NCBI GenBank assembly: GCA_016713665.1
Contig: JADJOR010000002.1
Coordinates: 248,001 to 312,000, forward strand
Reading direction: 5' to 3'
DNA from: Deltaproteobacteria bacterium
GTDB lineage: Bacteria > Myxococcota_A > UBA9160 > UBA4427
Length of the DNA stretch: 64,000 nucleotides
Part shown: piece after piece, positions 1 through 8,645 of the stretch
Layout of the letters: every line of letters starts with the position of its first letter
Position numbering within the stretch: position 1 is the first letter of the stretch
Translations under genes and position numbers: made by a program
Notes under the pieces: model-generated
The model's database searches: none
What the model was told of the DNA's origin: nothing
The model's input: only the letters and a program-made list of their open reading frames with translations

Positions 1-82
1 CCCCGATCCGGCCGCCGAAGGCCGGGGCGAAGGCGCCGCGATCCGCGCCCACTACGGGGGAGCCAGGGTCCCGTCCGAGGAC

Positions 83-571
83 TCAGCGCACCCGCGCCCC
101 GCCCGTCTTGAAGGGCGGCGGCGGCGTCGGGGTCTCGATCGAGTTGTGGGCCCAGCTCGAGACGTTGCGCCGCTCGAGGATCCGCCACTCGCCGTCGCGC
201 CGCTCGAAGGTGTCGATGTAGCGCGTGCCGGTCACGTTCAGGACGACCTCGCCCTTCGCGTTGGCGGGATAGCGCGCCGCGTTGGTCGCATAGGTCTCGC
301 AGTGGGCTCGGCCCTGCTCGAGGTCGAGCTCGATCCACGGGACGCCGAAATCGTGCATCGTCGTCTGCAGCCGCGAGAGGGACTCCTCGAGCCAGGCGAG
401 CGCTTCGTCGCGGGGGCCCGAGAAGATCGTCCCGTAGTGGATGATGGCATCGGGATGGAAGCATTCGCGCAGGCGCGCGTAGTCGAGGGTGTCGACGGCG
501 CGGGCATAGGCCAGGATGACGCGGCCGATCGCGCGCTCGGCCATCAGGATCTCGTGATCGGACTCGTGCAT
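83..571 (-). CDS. SnoaL-like (NTF2-fold) protein
   Basis: A 162-residue protein of the SnoaL/NTF2-like fold, a small cone-shaped domain used by dehydratases, isomerases, ring-hydroxylating dioxygenase beta subunits and many uncharacterised proteins. The N-terminal helix with ILAYARAVDTLDYARLRECF, followed by HPDAIIHYG, is the usual SnoaL_4-type start; the C-terminal strands (GTRYIDTFERRDGEWRILER) are also typical. The longer reading starts at TTG 589, but ATG 571 is preceded five bases upstream by GGGAGG and is preferred. It is divergent from the PQQ dehydrogenase gene. The substrate cannot be inferred. Three related small proteins of this fold occur in the window (this one, 41313-41744 and 44210-44719). 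Confidence 0.8.
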   Translation of the reverse strand: MHESDHEILMAERAIGRVILAYARAVDTLDYARLRECFHPDAIIHYGTIFSGPRDEALAWLEESLSRLQTTMHDFGVPWIELDLEQGRAHCETYATNAARYPANAKGEVVLNVTGTRYIDTFERRDGEWRILERRNVSSWAHNSIETPTPPPPFKTGGARVR

Positions 572-732
572 GGAAGCCTCCCGCGCCAACTTCGGCGCGG
601 CCGGAAGATAGGCTCGAAGTCGGCGATCGGCGCCGGGTCGGATAGAGGCGATCCGAGGCGCTCGACGCCCTCCGCAATCGGCGCGACGATGGGACGAGAA
701 CGTCCTGCGCCGAAACGAGGAGTCTGCCGCCC

Positions 733-2973
733 GTGCCTTCGCCCCATCGATCGAGGCTCACGACCGCTCTCTCGCTGCTGCTGCTCCTCGGCTCATCCCT
801 GGTCGAGCGCACGTTCGCGGCGGACGCGACGACGCGTCCCGTTGCGCCGGCTCCTGCGCCGGCTCCGGCCCTGGCGCCGGATCATGCTTTCTCGCCTGCG
901 AAGCCCGGCGTCGCAGCCCGGGACCAGGTCGTCGTCGACGACGACCTGCTCGCGCGCGAGCGACCGGGGCGAACTGGGCCGCCTACGGGCGTCAGTTCGA
1001 CGAGCAGCGCTTTCAGTCCGCTCGCGCAGATCGATCGCGCGAACGTGGGGCGGCTCGGGATCGCGTGGACGCTCGAGCTGCCCGAGCTCGCCTACGTGAC
1101 GACGGTGCCGCTGGCGGTCGACGGGATCGTCTATTTCACCGCCGGCTACAGCGTCGTCCACGCGGTCGATGCGCGCAGCGGGCGCATCCTCTGGCGTCAC
1201 GATCCCGAGGTCCGCCGGGCACCGGGCCACAAGATGCTCGCGAACTGGGGCGCGCGCGGACTCGCCTTCTGGAAGGGGCGCGTCTACGTCGGGACGGCCG
1301 ATGGTCGGCTCGTCGCCCTCGAGGCGCGCACGGGCACCGTCGCCTGGAGCGTGCGGACCTTCCCGCTCGACGACCAGCGCTACATCTCGGGCGCGCCGCG
1401 GGTCTTCGACGGCAAGGTCGTCATCGGCCACGGCGGCGCCGACTTCGGGCCCATCCGCGGCTACGTCACGACCTACGACGCGGAGACCGGCCGCCAGCTC
1501 TGGCGCTTCCACGTCGTGCCCGGCAATCCGGCCGACGGATTCGAGAGCGAAGCCATGGCGATGGCCGCCCGGACCTGGAAGGGCGAGTGGTGGAAGCATG
1601 GCGGCGGCGGGACGGTCTGGAACGCGATCACCTACGACCCCGAGCTCGATCGCATCTATCTGGGGACGGGCAACGGCGCCCCCTGGAACCAGAAGATCCG
1701 CAGCCCCGGCGGCGGCGACAATCTCTTCCTCTGCTCGGTGGTCGCCCTCGACGCCGACACCGGCGAGTACGTCTGGCACTACCAGACGACGCCGGGCGAG
1801 ACTTGGGACTACAACTCGGCGATGGACATGGTTCTCGCCGAGCTCGAGCTCGAGGGACGCCGCCGCAAGGTCCTGCTGCATGCGCCGAAGAACGGCTTCT
1901 TCTACGTGCTCGACCGCGAAACGGGCAAGCTGATCTCCGCCGAGAAGATCGCGCGCGTGACCTGGGCCGAGCGGATCGACCTCGCGAGCGGTCGCCCCGT
2001 CGAGCATCCCGAAGCGCGCTTCGCGAAGGGCGGCGCCCTCGTCGCGCCCGACAACGGCGGCGCCCACAGCTGGCATCCGATGGCCTTCAGTCCCGCGACC
2101 GGTCTCGCCTACGTCCCGGTCCGCGAGTCGCAGCAGTACTACAGCGATCGCGACGTCGATCTCGCCCGCTGGCAGCATCCGCCGGGCATGATCTTCAGCA
2201 CCGGCCTCTCCTCGACCGACGCGCCGCCGCCCGGCGCGATCACGGCCCCGACCTCGGCGCTGCTCGCCTGGAATCCCGCGACCCAGCGCGAAGCCTGGCG
2301 TGTCCCGACGCCGGGCGGCTTCGGCGGCGGCGTCCTGACGACCGCCGGCGGGCTCGTCTTCCAGGCCGATGCCGCAGGCAGGCTCAACGCCTACGACGAC
2401 GCGACCGGTAAGTCGCTCTGGTCGAGCGACCTCGGCGTCGGCACCCTCGCGCCCCCCATCACCTACACCGTCGACGGTCGCCAGCACGTCTCGATTCTCG
2501 CCGGCTTCTTCGGCGGCCCGACGGCCCTAGGCGCGCCCGCCGCGCGCTTCGGCTGGGTCGGCCGCGAGCAGCCCCGCCGCCTCGTCACCTTCGTCCTCGA
2601 CGGCCAGGGCCGATTGCCCCGGCCGTCGCGGCAGGCGCAGGCGCTTCCGCTCGCGGCGCCCGAGTTCGTCGTCGATCCGAAGAAGGTCGAGCGCGGCGCC
2701 CGGACCTTCGGTGCGAACTGCGTGAACTGCCACGGCGTCGACGCGGTCGCAGGCGGCGCCGCGCCGGATCTGCGCGCCTCGCCGATCCCGCTCTCGCTCG
2801 AGGCGTTCGACGAGATCGTGCGCGGGGGATCGCTCGCGATCCGGGGGATGCCTCGCTTCGACTGGATCGAGCGCGAGGACCTCGATGCGATGCGCCACTA
2901 CCTGCGCCAGCGGGCGCGGGATTCGCTCGAAGCCGCCACGGGGACCGGAGGGAAGTCGGCGAAAGCGCACTAG
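733..2973 (+). CDS. PQQ-dependent quinohaemoprotein dehydrogenase
   Basis: A 746-residue exported alcohol-dehydrogenase-type quinohaemoprotein that would oxidise a substrate in the periplasm and pass electrons to an attached cytochrome c. It has an N-terminal signal peptide (LTTALSLLLLLGSSLVERTF), an eight-bladed PQQ propeller with repeats such as VDARSGRILWRH and YDAETGRQLWRF, the calcium/PQQ-site stretch YLGTGNGAPWN, and the catalytic Asp in TWDYN (about D359). A C-terminal cytochrome c domain carries CVNCH at about 663-667. The start is GTG 733 with GAGGAG ten bases upstream. The position where methanol and ethanol dehydrogenases carry the vicinal Cys-Cys disulfide reads HKMLANWGARG, so the pair is absent. 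The physiological alcohol or other substrate is unknown. Confidence 0.92.
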   Translation: MPSPHRSRLTTALSLLLLLGSSLVERTFAADATTRPVAPAPAPAPALAPDHAFSPAKPGVAARDQVVVDDDLLARERPGRTGPPTGVSSTSSAFSPLAQIDRANVGRLGIAWTLELPELAYVTTVPLAVDGIVYFTAGYSVVHAVDARSGRILWRHDPEVRRAPGHKMLANWGARGLAFWKGRVYVGTADGRLVALEARTGTVAWSVRTFPLDDQRYISGAPRVFDGKVVIGHGGADFGPIRGYVTTYDAETGRQLWRFHVVPGNPADGFESEAMAMAARTWKGEWWKHGGGGTVWNAITYDPELDRIYLGTGNGAPWNQKIRSPGGGDNLFLCSVVALDADTGEYVWHYQTTPGETWDYNSAMDMVLAELELEGRRRKVLLHAPKNGFFYVLDRETGKLISAEKIARVTWAERIDLASGRPVEHPEARFAKGGALVAPDNGGAHSWHPMAFSPATGLAYVPVRESQQYYSDRDVDLARWQHPPGMIFSTGLSSTDAPPPGAITAPTSALLAWNPATQREAWRVPTPGGFGGGVLTTAGGLVFQADAAGRLNAYDDATGKSLWSSDLGVGTLAPPITYTVDGRQHVSILAGFFGGPTALGAPAARFGWVGREQPRRLVTFVLDGQGRLPRPSRQAQALPLAAPEFVVDPKKVERGARTFGANCVNCHGVDAVAGGAAPDLRASPIPLSLEAFDEIVRGGSLAIRGMPRFDWIEREDLDAMRHYLRQRARDSLEAATGTGGKSAKAH

Positions 2974-3022
2974 CGATCGCGGCTCGACCGATGGCCGAGC
3001 GGGAACCGTTCGTAACGGTTCG

Positions 3023-3664
3023 TCACCTCGCGGGGCGCGGCGGCGGTGCGAAGAAGGGCTGGTGGATCTCGCTAAATTCAGGCCGAGCTTCGCCTCGTTC
3101 GCGAAGCGCAGCGAGGTGGGGCCACCGCGCGGCATCCAGATCGAATCGGAGCGCCTCGACGGCGAGCGTGAGGACGCAGACGGTCGCGATGTCCGCGTGG
3201 CGGATCGCGTCGCCGAACCACCAGGGCGTTTCGTGCCCGCGCCGCTCGGACTCGAGAAGATCGAGGGTGCCGGCGATCTGCCGTTCGCAGCGCTCGATCC
3301 AGGTCGGCGTCTCGCGCGCGTGGACGGCCCGCTCGTAGATCAGCGATACGACCTTGTCGCCGAGTCCGCACGCCAGGGCGCAGATTCGCTGATGACTGCG
3401 GCGCGCGGGTCCCTCCGGAGGCATGAGCGCGCGGTCGGGTCCAATCATGTCGTCGAGGGCATCGAGGATCGCGCCGCTGTCCGTCAAGGTCTCGCCGTCG
3501 TCGAGCACCAGGGTCGGGACTCGGATCAACGGATTGAATCGACCGACCTTTTCGGCGTCTCGAAACACCGACCACGGTCGATGCTCGTACTCGATCCCGT
3601 AGAGGCGCATCGCGATCGCGACGCGCCGGACGAAGGGGCTGTCGTACATGCCGATCAGGATCAT
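3023..3664 (-). CDS. Glutathione S-transferase family protein
   Basis: A 213-residue protein from ATG 3664. The thioredoxin-like N-terminal domain starts MILIGMYDSPFVRRVAIAMR; the Ser of SPFVRR sits where GSTs keep the Ser/Cys that activates glutathione, and the cis-Pro motif RVPTLV plus LTDSGAILDALD complete the glutathione site. The C-terminal half is all-helical, as expected. A GTG nine bases upstream could also start it. It lies 30 bp downstream of the pyruvate carboxylase stop on the same strand, so the two may be co-transcribed. Substrate unknown. Confidence 0.85.
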   Translation of the reverse strand: MILIGMYDSPFVRRVAIAMRLYGIEYEHRPWSVFRDAEKVGRFNPLIRVPTLVLDDGETLTDSGAILDALDDMIGPDRALMPPEGPARRSHQRICALACGLGDKVVSLIYERAVHARETPTWIERCERQIAGTLDLLESERRGHETPWWFGDAIRHADIATVCVLTLAVEALRFDLDAARWPHLAALRERGEARPEFSEIHQPFFAPPPRPAR

Positions 3665-3694
3665 TGAGAGCACGACCCCCCGCGGTGGCCCCGC

Positions 3695-6600
3695 TCAGTC
3701 CGGCACGATCGTGTAGAGCAGGTCGCCGGCGTCGATCTGCTCGCGGGCCGGGATGTGGATCTTGTCGATCCGGCCGCCGACCGGGGCCGTCACGCTCGAC
3801 TCCATCTTCATGGCCTCGATCACGCAGAGGCGCTCGCCGGCGGAGACGACGTCGCCCTCGGCGCGCACGTGGGACGCGAGCAGACCCGGCAGCGGGGCAC
3901 CGACCTGACTCGGGTCTTCGGGATCGGCCTTGGCGCGCTTCGCGACGACGATGCCCTTCGAGCGGTCCTGGACCGTGATGCGCCGCGGCTGGCTGTTGAT
4001 GTCGAAGAAGAGCACCCGCTTGCCCTCGGCGTCGACGTCGCCGATCGCGACCAGACGCACGACGAGGGATTGGCCGGGCTCGAGCTCGAGATGGAGCTCC
4101 TGGGCGAGGCCCATGCCGTGGAAGTAGGCCGTCGTCGGGAGCACGGTCACGTGGGTTCCGTGGCGCTTCCGCTGCTCGAGGAACTCGAGGTAGACCTTCG
4201 GATAGAGCAGATACGAGAGGCAGTCGGCGCGGGTCGGCTCCGCCTCGAGGCGGCGCGCGAGATCGGCCTTCGTCGCCTCGAAGTCGACGACGGCGAGGTC
4301 CTCGCCCGGACGTCCGTCGATGCGGGGCCGGCCCTTGAGGACCAGGCTGCGCAGGGGCTCCGGGAAGCCGTAGGGCGGTTGACCGATCTTGCCCTCGAAG
4401 TACTCGATTACGCTGTCGGGGAAGGTCAGGTCGCGTCCGCGCTCGAGCACGTCTTCGGGCTCGAGCCCGTTCGCGAGCATGTAGAGCGCCATGTCGCCGA
4501 CGACCTTCGAAGAGGGCGTGACCTTGACGATGTCGCCGAACATCCGGTTGACCGCGGCGTACATCAGGGTCACGTCGCGCCAGCGCTCGCCGAGGCCCAT
4601 CGAGATCGCCTGAGTCCGGAGATTCGTGTACTGGCCGCCCGGGATCTCGTGCTCGTAGACCTCGGCGCTGCCGTGGTAGGGGCCCTTGTCGAAGGCGCGG
4701 TATTCCTTGCGGACCGCTTCCCAGTAGGCGTCGAAGGGCAGGAGCTTCTCGAGCGAGAGCTCGGTCGGGCGCTCCGACTGGGCGAGCATCGCGACGACGC
4801 TCTGGAGGTTCGGCTGGGAGGTCGAGCCCGAGAGCGGGCCGAAGGCGCAGTCGATCGCATCGACGCCCGCTTCGACCGCCTTCATGTAGGCGGCGCCCTG
4901 GATGCCGGCGGTGTCGTGGGTATGGAGATGGATCGGGACGCCGATCTCCTGCTTGAGGACCGAGACGAGCCGGCCGGCCGCGTAGGGCTTGAGCAGGCCG
5001 GCCATGTCCTTGATGCAGAGGATGTGGGCGCCGCGCCGGACGAGCTCCTTCGCGAGCTTCACGTAGTAGTCGAGGGCGTAGCGCTCGCGACCGGGCTCGA
5101 GGATGTCGCCGGTGTAGCAGATCGCGACCTCGGCGATGCCGCCGGCGTCGCGGGTCGCGTCGATCGCGACCTGCATCTGCTCGGGCCAGTTGAGCGAGTC
5201 GAAGATCCGGAAGAGGTCGATGCCCCGGGCCTTCGACTCCTTGATGAACTCGCGCACGACGTTGTCCGGATAGGTCGTGTAGCCGACGGCGTTCGCGCCG
5301 CGCACCAGCATCTGGAACAGGATGTTCGGGATCGCCTTGCGGAGCCGGTCGAGCCGATCCCAGGGATCCTCGTCGAGGAAGCGCATCGCGACGTCGAAGG
5401 TCGCGCCGCCCCACATCTCGAGGGAGAAGAGCTCGGGCGCCTCGCGCGCGAGCGCCGGCGCGACGAGCAGCATGTCCTGGGTCCGCAGCCGGGTCGCGAG
5501 CAGCGACTGGTGGGCGTCGCGGAACGTCGTGTCGGTCAGCAGGACGGGCTTGTGGCTCCCCATCCACCGGACGAAGCCCTCGGCACCGAGCTCGTCGAAG
5601 CGCTGCTTCGTGCCCGGGGCCGGGAGCGCCTTGCGTTCGCAGGCCGGGATGTGGGGCTCGCGGTGGATCGTGTCGGGGTCGATCCGCTCGACGCCGGCCT
5701 TGCCGTTGATCGTGACGTCGCCGAGATACTGGAGGAGCCGCGTGCCGACGCCCTTGTCCCGCTCGAGCTTGAGCAGGTCCGGCGTCTCCGCGATGAAATG
5801 CGTGTCACACTCCCCCGCCCGGAAGGTCGGATGGTCGAGCACCTTCTTCAGGAACGCGATGTTGGTCTCGACGCCGCGCACGCGGAACTCGCCGAGCGCC
5901 CGCAGCGCGCGGTTCGAGGCCTCCTCGAGATCGCGGCCGCGGGTCGTCAGCTTGACGAGCAGCGAGTCGTAGTAGGGCGTGATGATGGCGCCGGGGAACG
6001 CGCTGCCGGCGTCGAGGCGGACGCCGAAGCCGCCCGGGGAGCGGTAGGAGATGAGCCGACCGTAGTCGGGCAGGAACTTGTTCTCCGGGTTCTCCGTCGT
6101 GACGCGACACTGGATCGCGAAGCCCCGCGGCGTCACCGTCTCCTGCGAGATCCCGAGGTCGGAGAGCCGCTGCCCCATCGCGACGCGGATCTGGCTCGCG
6201 ACGATGTCGACGCCCGTGATCTCCTCGGTCACCGTGTGCTCGACCTGCAGCCGCGGGTTCATCTCGATGAAGTACCAGTCGTTGCCCGAGACGAGGAACT
6301 CGACGGTGCCGGCGTTGCGGTAGCCGACGCCGCGGGCGAAGCGGACCGCCGCGTCGCAGAGCTCTTCGCGCAGCCGCGCCGGCAGGTTCGGCGCCGGGGC
6401 GAGCTCGAGCACCTTCTGGTGGCGGCGCTGGATCGAGCAGTCGCGCTCGAAGAGATGGACGACGTTGCCGTGGCCGTCGGCGAGGATCTGGACCTCGATG
6501 TGCTTCGGGCGCTCGATCAGCTTCTCGATGAAGACCTCGTCGTTGCCGAAGGCGCTGCCTGCCTCGCGGCGCGCCGCGTCGAAGTTCTCGACGAACTCGG

Positions 6601-7132
6601 CCTCGGTCCGCACGACGCGCATGCCGCGGCCGCCGCCGCCGCCCGACGCCTTCACCATCACGGGGAAGCCGATCTCCCGCGCGATCCGCAAGCCCGAGTC
6701 GGCATCCTGCACCGGCGGCGAGCCCGGGATGATCGGGAGCCCGGCGGCCAGGGCCGCATTGCGGGCGGAGACCTTGTCACCGACGGCGGCGAGGACCTCG
6801 GGCGGCGGACCGACGAAGGCGAGCCCCGCGCCCTCGACGGCGGCACAGAAATCCGAGCGCTCGGAGAGGAAGCCGTAGCCCGGGTGGATCGCGTCCGCTT
6901 CGGTGCTCTCGGCGATCTCGAGGATGCGCTCGATGTCGAGGTAGGCGCCGACCGGGTTGCCGCCCTCGCCGAGGGAGTAGGCCTCGTCGGCCTTGAAGCG
7001 GTGGAGCGCGAAGCGGTCCTCGTAGGCGTGGATGGCGATCGTGCGGATGCCGAGCTCGGCGCAGGCGCGGTGGATCCGGATCGCGATCTCTCCGCGGTTG
7101 GCGATCAGGAGCCTTCGGATCTCTCGCGGCAT
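3695..7132 (-). CDS. pyc: Pyruvate carboxylase
   Basis: A 1145-residue single-chain pyruvate carboxylase, the full length expected for the alpha4-type enzyme. It carboxylates pyruvate to oxaloacetate (anaplerosis) in the cytoplasm using ATP and bicarbonate. The biotin carboxylase domain (about 1-450) shows LLIANRGEIAIRI, the glycine-rich ATP loop SGGGGGRGMRVV and EMNPRLQVEHTVTEEITG. The carboxyltransferase domain (from about 530) starts DTTFRDAHQSLLATRL. A PYC/OADA region follows, then a C-terminal biotinyl domain with EAMKMESSV, the biotinylated Lys being about K1109. ATG 7132 is chosen because MPREIRRLLIANRGE is the family N-terminus and GGGAGG lies upstream; an open frame continues 68 codons further but is not conserved-looking. 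Confidence 0.97.
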   Translation of the reverse strand: MPREIRRLLIANRGEIAIRIHRACAELGIRTIAIHAYEDRFALHRFKADEAYSLGEGGNPVGAYLDIERILEIAESTEADAIHPGYGFLSERSDFCAAVEGAGLAFVGPPPEVLAAVGDKVSARNAALAAGLPIIPGSPPVQDADSGLRIAREIGFPVMVKASGGGGGRGMRVVRTEAEFVENFDAARREAGSAFGNDEVFIEKLIERPKHIEVQILADGHGNVVHLFERDCSIQRRHQKVLELAPAPNLPARLREELCDAAVRFARGVGYRNAGTVEFLVSGNDWYFIEMNPRLQVEHTVTEEITGVDIVASQIRVAMGQRLSDLGISQETVTPRGFAIQCRVTTENPENKFLPDYGRLISYRSPGGFGVRLDAGSAFPGAIITPYYDSLLVKLTTRGRDLEEASNRALRALGEFRVRGVETNIAFLKKVLDHPTFRAGECDTHFIAETPDLLKLERDKGVGTRLLQYLGDVTINGKAGVERIDPDTIHREPHIPACERKALPAPGTKQRFDELGAEGFVRWMGSHKPVLLTDTTFRDAHQSLLATRLRTQDMLLVAPALAREAPELFSLEMWGGATFDVAMRFLDEDPWDRLDRLRKAIPNILFQMLVRGANAVGYTTYPDNVVREFIKESKARGIDLFRIFDSLNWPEQMQVAIDATRDAGGIAEVAICYTGDILEPGRERYALDYYVKLAKELVRRGAHILCIKDMAGLLKPYAAGRLVSVLKQEIGVPIHLHTHDTAGIQGAAYMKAVEAGVDAIDCAFGPLSGSTSQPNLQSVVAMLAQSERPTELSLEKLLPFDAYWEAVRKEYRAFDKGPYHGSAEVYEHEIPGGQYTNLRTQAISMGLGERWRDVTLMYAAVNRMFGDIVKVTPSSKVVGDMALYMLANGLEPEDVLERGRDLTFPDSVIEYFEGKIGQPPYGFPEPLRSLVLKGRPRIDGRPGEDLAVVDFEATKADLARRLEAEPTRADCLSYLLYPKVYLEFLEQRKRHGTHVTVLPTTAYFHGMGLAQELHLELEPGQSLVVRLVAIGDVDAEGKRVLFFDINSQPRRITVQDRSKGIVVAKRAKADPEDPSQVGAPLPGLLASHVRAEGDVVSAGERLCVIEAMKMESSVTAPVGGRIDKIHIPAREQIDAGDLLYTIVPD

Positions 7133-7205
7133 CGGGACACTCCCTCCCCGTCCGTCCGTGGGCGACGCGGGGAGCTTCAGGGGATCGGAATCGGTTCCGG
7201 CACGT

Positions 7206-8177
7206 TCACGGCCGCCGGGCAGGGATCGCCGGGGGGTCGGGAAGGGGCCGAGTGCGGGCCGGAGAATAGTGCGAGGGGGAGTTGCGGACGAGGGCGAGGA
7301 GCGAGGACCAGGGCAGGGGGCGCCGGCCGCGGGCACGGTGGGCAGCCCCGATCGCGAAGGCCGCCCGCCATTGGCGCGAGAGGATCGCGAGGCCCGCGAA
7401 CAGTCCGTAGCGGGGATCGTAGATGTGGGCCGCCTCGCCGGTCAGGCCGTTGAGCTCGATGACCCGGAAGCGGCCTTCCCGGAGCGCGGCCTCGCTCTCG
7501 GCCCGGACGTCGTAGCGGCCGAAGTCGAGGCCGAGGGTCCGGCTCGGGCGATCGACGGCGGCCTCGAGGGCCGGGGTCCGCAGGTCCTCGCCGACCAGGA
7601 AGCGGCAGCCGAGGGAGTGGGTCCCGAGCCGGGTGAGTCGGACGCGCTCGCCCTCGGCGGGGATCCAGGCGAGGCGATCGGCGTTCAGCGCGAGGAGCTT
7701 CTCGGCGACCGGCAGGCAGATCGGGTCGGCGAGGATCCGGTCCGCGAGGGGATCGATGCCGTTGCCCGTGACGAAGCGCGGCGTCTTGCGGGCGATCGAG
7801 AAGAGCGTGCCGCGCGCCGCGTCGGGCGGGCGCATCACGAAGAGGCCGAACTCGTCGCCGTCGACGAAGGGCTGGAGCAGGGTCCGCGCCGGGTGGTCCT
7901 CGAAATAACGTCTCGTCGCCGCTTCGTCCTCGACGATCGCGACGTCGCGCCCGCGCTCGCCGACGTCGGGCTTCAGCACGATCGGAAAGGCGAGGTCGTG
8001 GTCCGCGCGGAGCGTCTCGACCCGACGGCAGCGCGCGTCGATCGAGTCCGGCTCGAGGGCGAAGGTCGCGATCGCGTGCTCGGGGACCCGCGCGAGCCGC
8101 TCGCCGAGATCCGCCTTCGATTCGCCGGCGAGGCCGCCGCCCGGGATGGGCGGATTGACGAGGGTCGCGCGCTGCAT
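7206..8177 (-). CDS. ATP-grasp ligase, possibly 5'-truncated
   Basis: A 323-residue protein of the ATP-grasp superfamily (D-Ala-D-Ala ligase-like carboxylate-amine ligases). Visible motifs are NPPIPGGGLAGESKADL near the N-terminus, the ATP-binding strand AFPIVLKPDVGERGRDVA, and the C-terminal FRVIELNGLTGEAAHIYDPR with the metal-binding Glu/Asn, followed by the helical tail RQWRAAFAIGAAHRARG. Family members I recall carry extra N-terminal, often membrane-spanning, sequence before the GESK motif. Here family-like sequence begins only seven residues after ATG 8177, exactly where a DinB-like fragment on the opposite strand begins. GAGGG five bases upstream of ATG 8177 could still start a working protein. 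The acid and amine partners are unknown. Confidence 0.75.
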   Translation of the reverse strand: MQRATLVNPPIPGGGLAGESKADLGERLARVPEHAIATFALEPDSIDARCRRVETLRADHDLAFPIVLKPDVGERGRDVAIVEDEAATRRYFEDHPARTLLQPFVDGDEFGLFVMRPPDAARGTLFSIARKTPRFVTGNGIDPLADRILADPICLPVAEKLLALNADRLAWIPAEGERVRLTRLGTHSLGCRFLVGEDLRTPALEAAVDRPSRTLGLDFGRYDVRAESEAALREGRFRVIELNGLTGEAAHIYDPRYGLFAGLAILSRQWRAAFAIGAAHRARGRRPLPWSSLLALVRNSPSHYSPARTRPLPDPPAIPARRP

Positions 8178-8421
8178 CGAGGCCCTCGGAAAGCTCGACC
8201 CGCGCCGTGAGCGATCCGTCGTCGACGTCCGCTGCGACGAGGGAGATCCGTGGGTCGCCTCGACGCTGTCGCGCGAGCTCCATTTCGTGGCGAGCCACAC
8301 CGTCCACCACTTCGCCCTGATCCGGCTCACCCTCGCGCGCTGCGGGCGAAGCACGCCCGCCGAGTTCGGGGTCTCGCCGTCGACGTTGGCTCATCGGGAC
8401 AGGCGGATTCCAGTGCAGTAG
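8164..8421 (+). pseudogene. DinB-family 3' remnant
   Basis: The open frame reads into a segment resembling the C-terminal half of DinB-type four-helix metalloproteins: SRELHFVASHTVHHFALIRL contains the helix with the two His metal ligands, and GVSPSTLAHR is a typical C-terminus. The N-terminal half, which should supply the first metal-binding His and about 80 residues, is missing: upstream of about 8164 the same DNA encodes the conserved part of the ATP-grasp gene on the other strand. No ribosome binding site is apparent. I read it as a truncated remnant; a short functional ORF from ATG 8146 is possible but less likely. Confidence 0.5.
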
Positions 8422-8603
8422 GCGGATCATGTGCGCCGACGTGCCGGACCCATTCGATTCGAAGGGGCGAGGCCGAGCGCCGCGCAGCTCCGCCTTCCTG
8501 AGTCATCCTGCGCACAGCTCTGCTTCACGATTCTGATCGGAAATTCCAGATCGCGTCGAAGACATGATGAAATCGTCGCGCCGTTTTCGAGAGTCCAGTT
8601 TAT

Positions 8604-8621
8604 GCTCGAAGCTTCTCGAGC
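8604..8621. repeat. Short inverted repeat before the PEP-CTERM gene
   Basis: GCTCGA and TCGAGC flank six bases, 25 bp upstream of the PEP-CTERM start codon. It could be an operator or an mRNA hairpin near the ribosome binding site. Nothing else in the 8422-8645 gap stands out. Confidence 0.25.
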
Positions 8622-8645
8622 CCCGAGCAAAGGAACCCGGCGACC

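Noticed and set aside
3755..7453. A 1232-codon open frame on the + strand opposite pyruvate carboxylase
   Set aside because: It is antisense to a textbook enzyme, is rich in Arg/Asp/Glu/Val repeats typical of GC-rich shadow frames, and has no ribosome binding site or domain.
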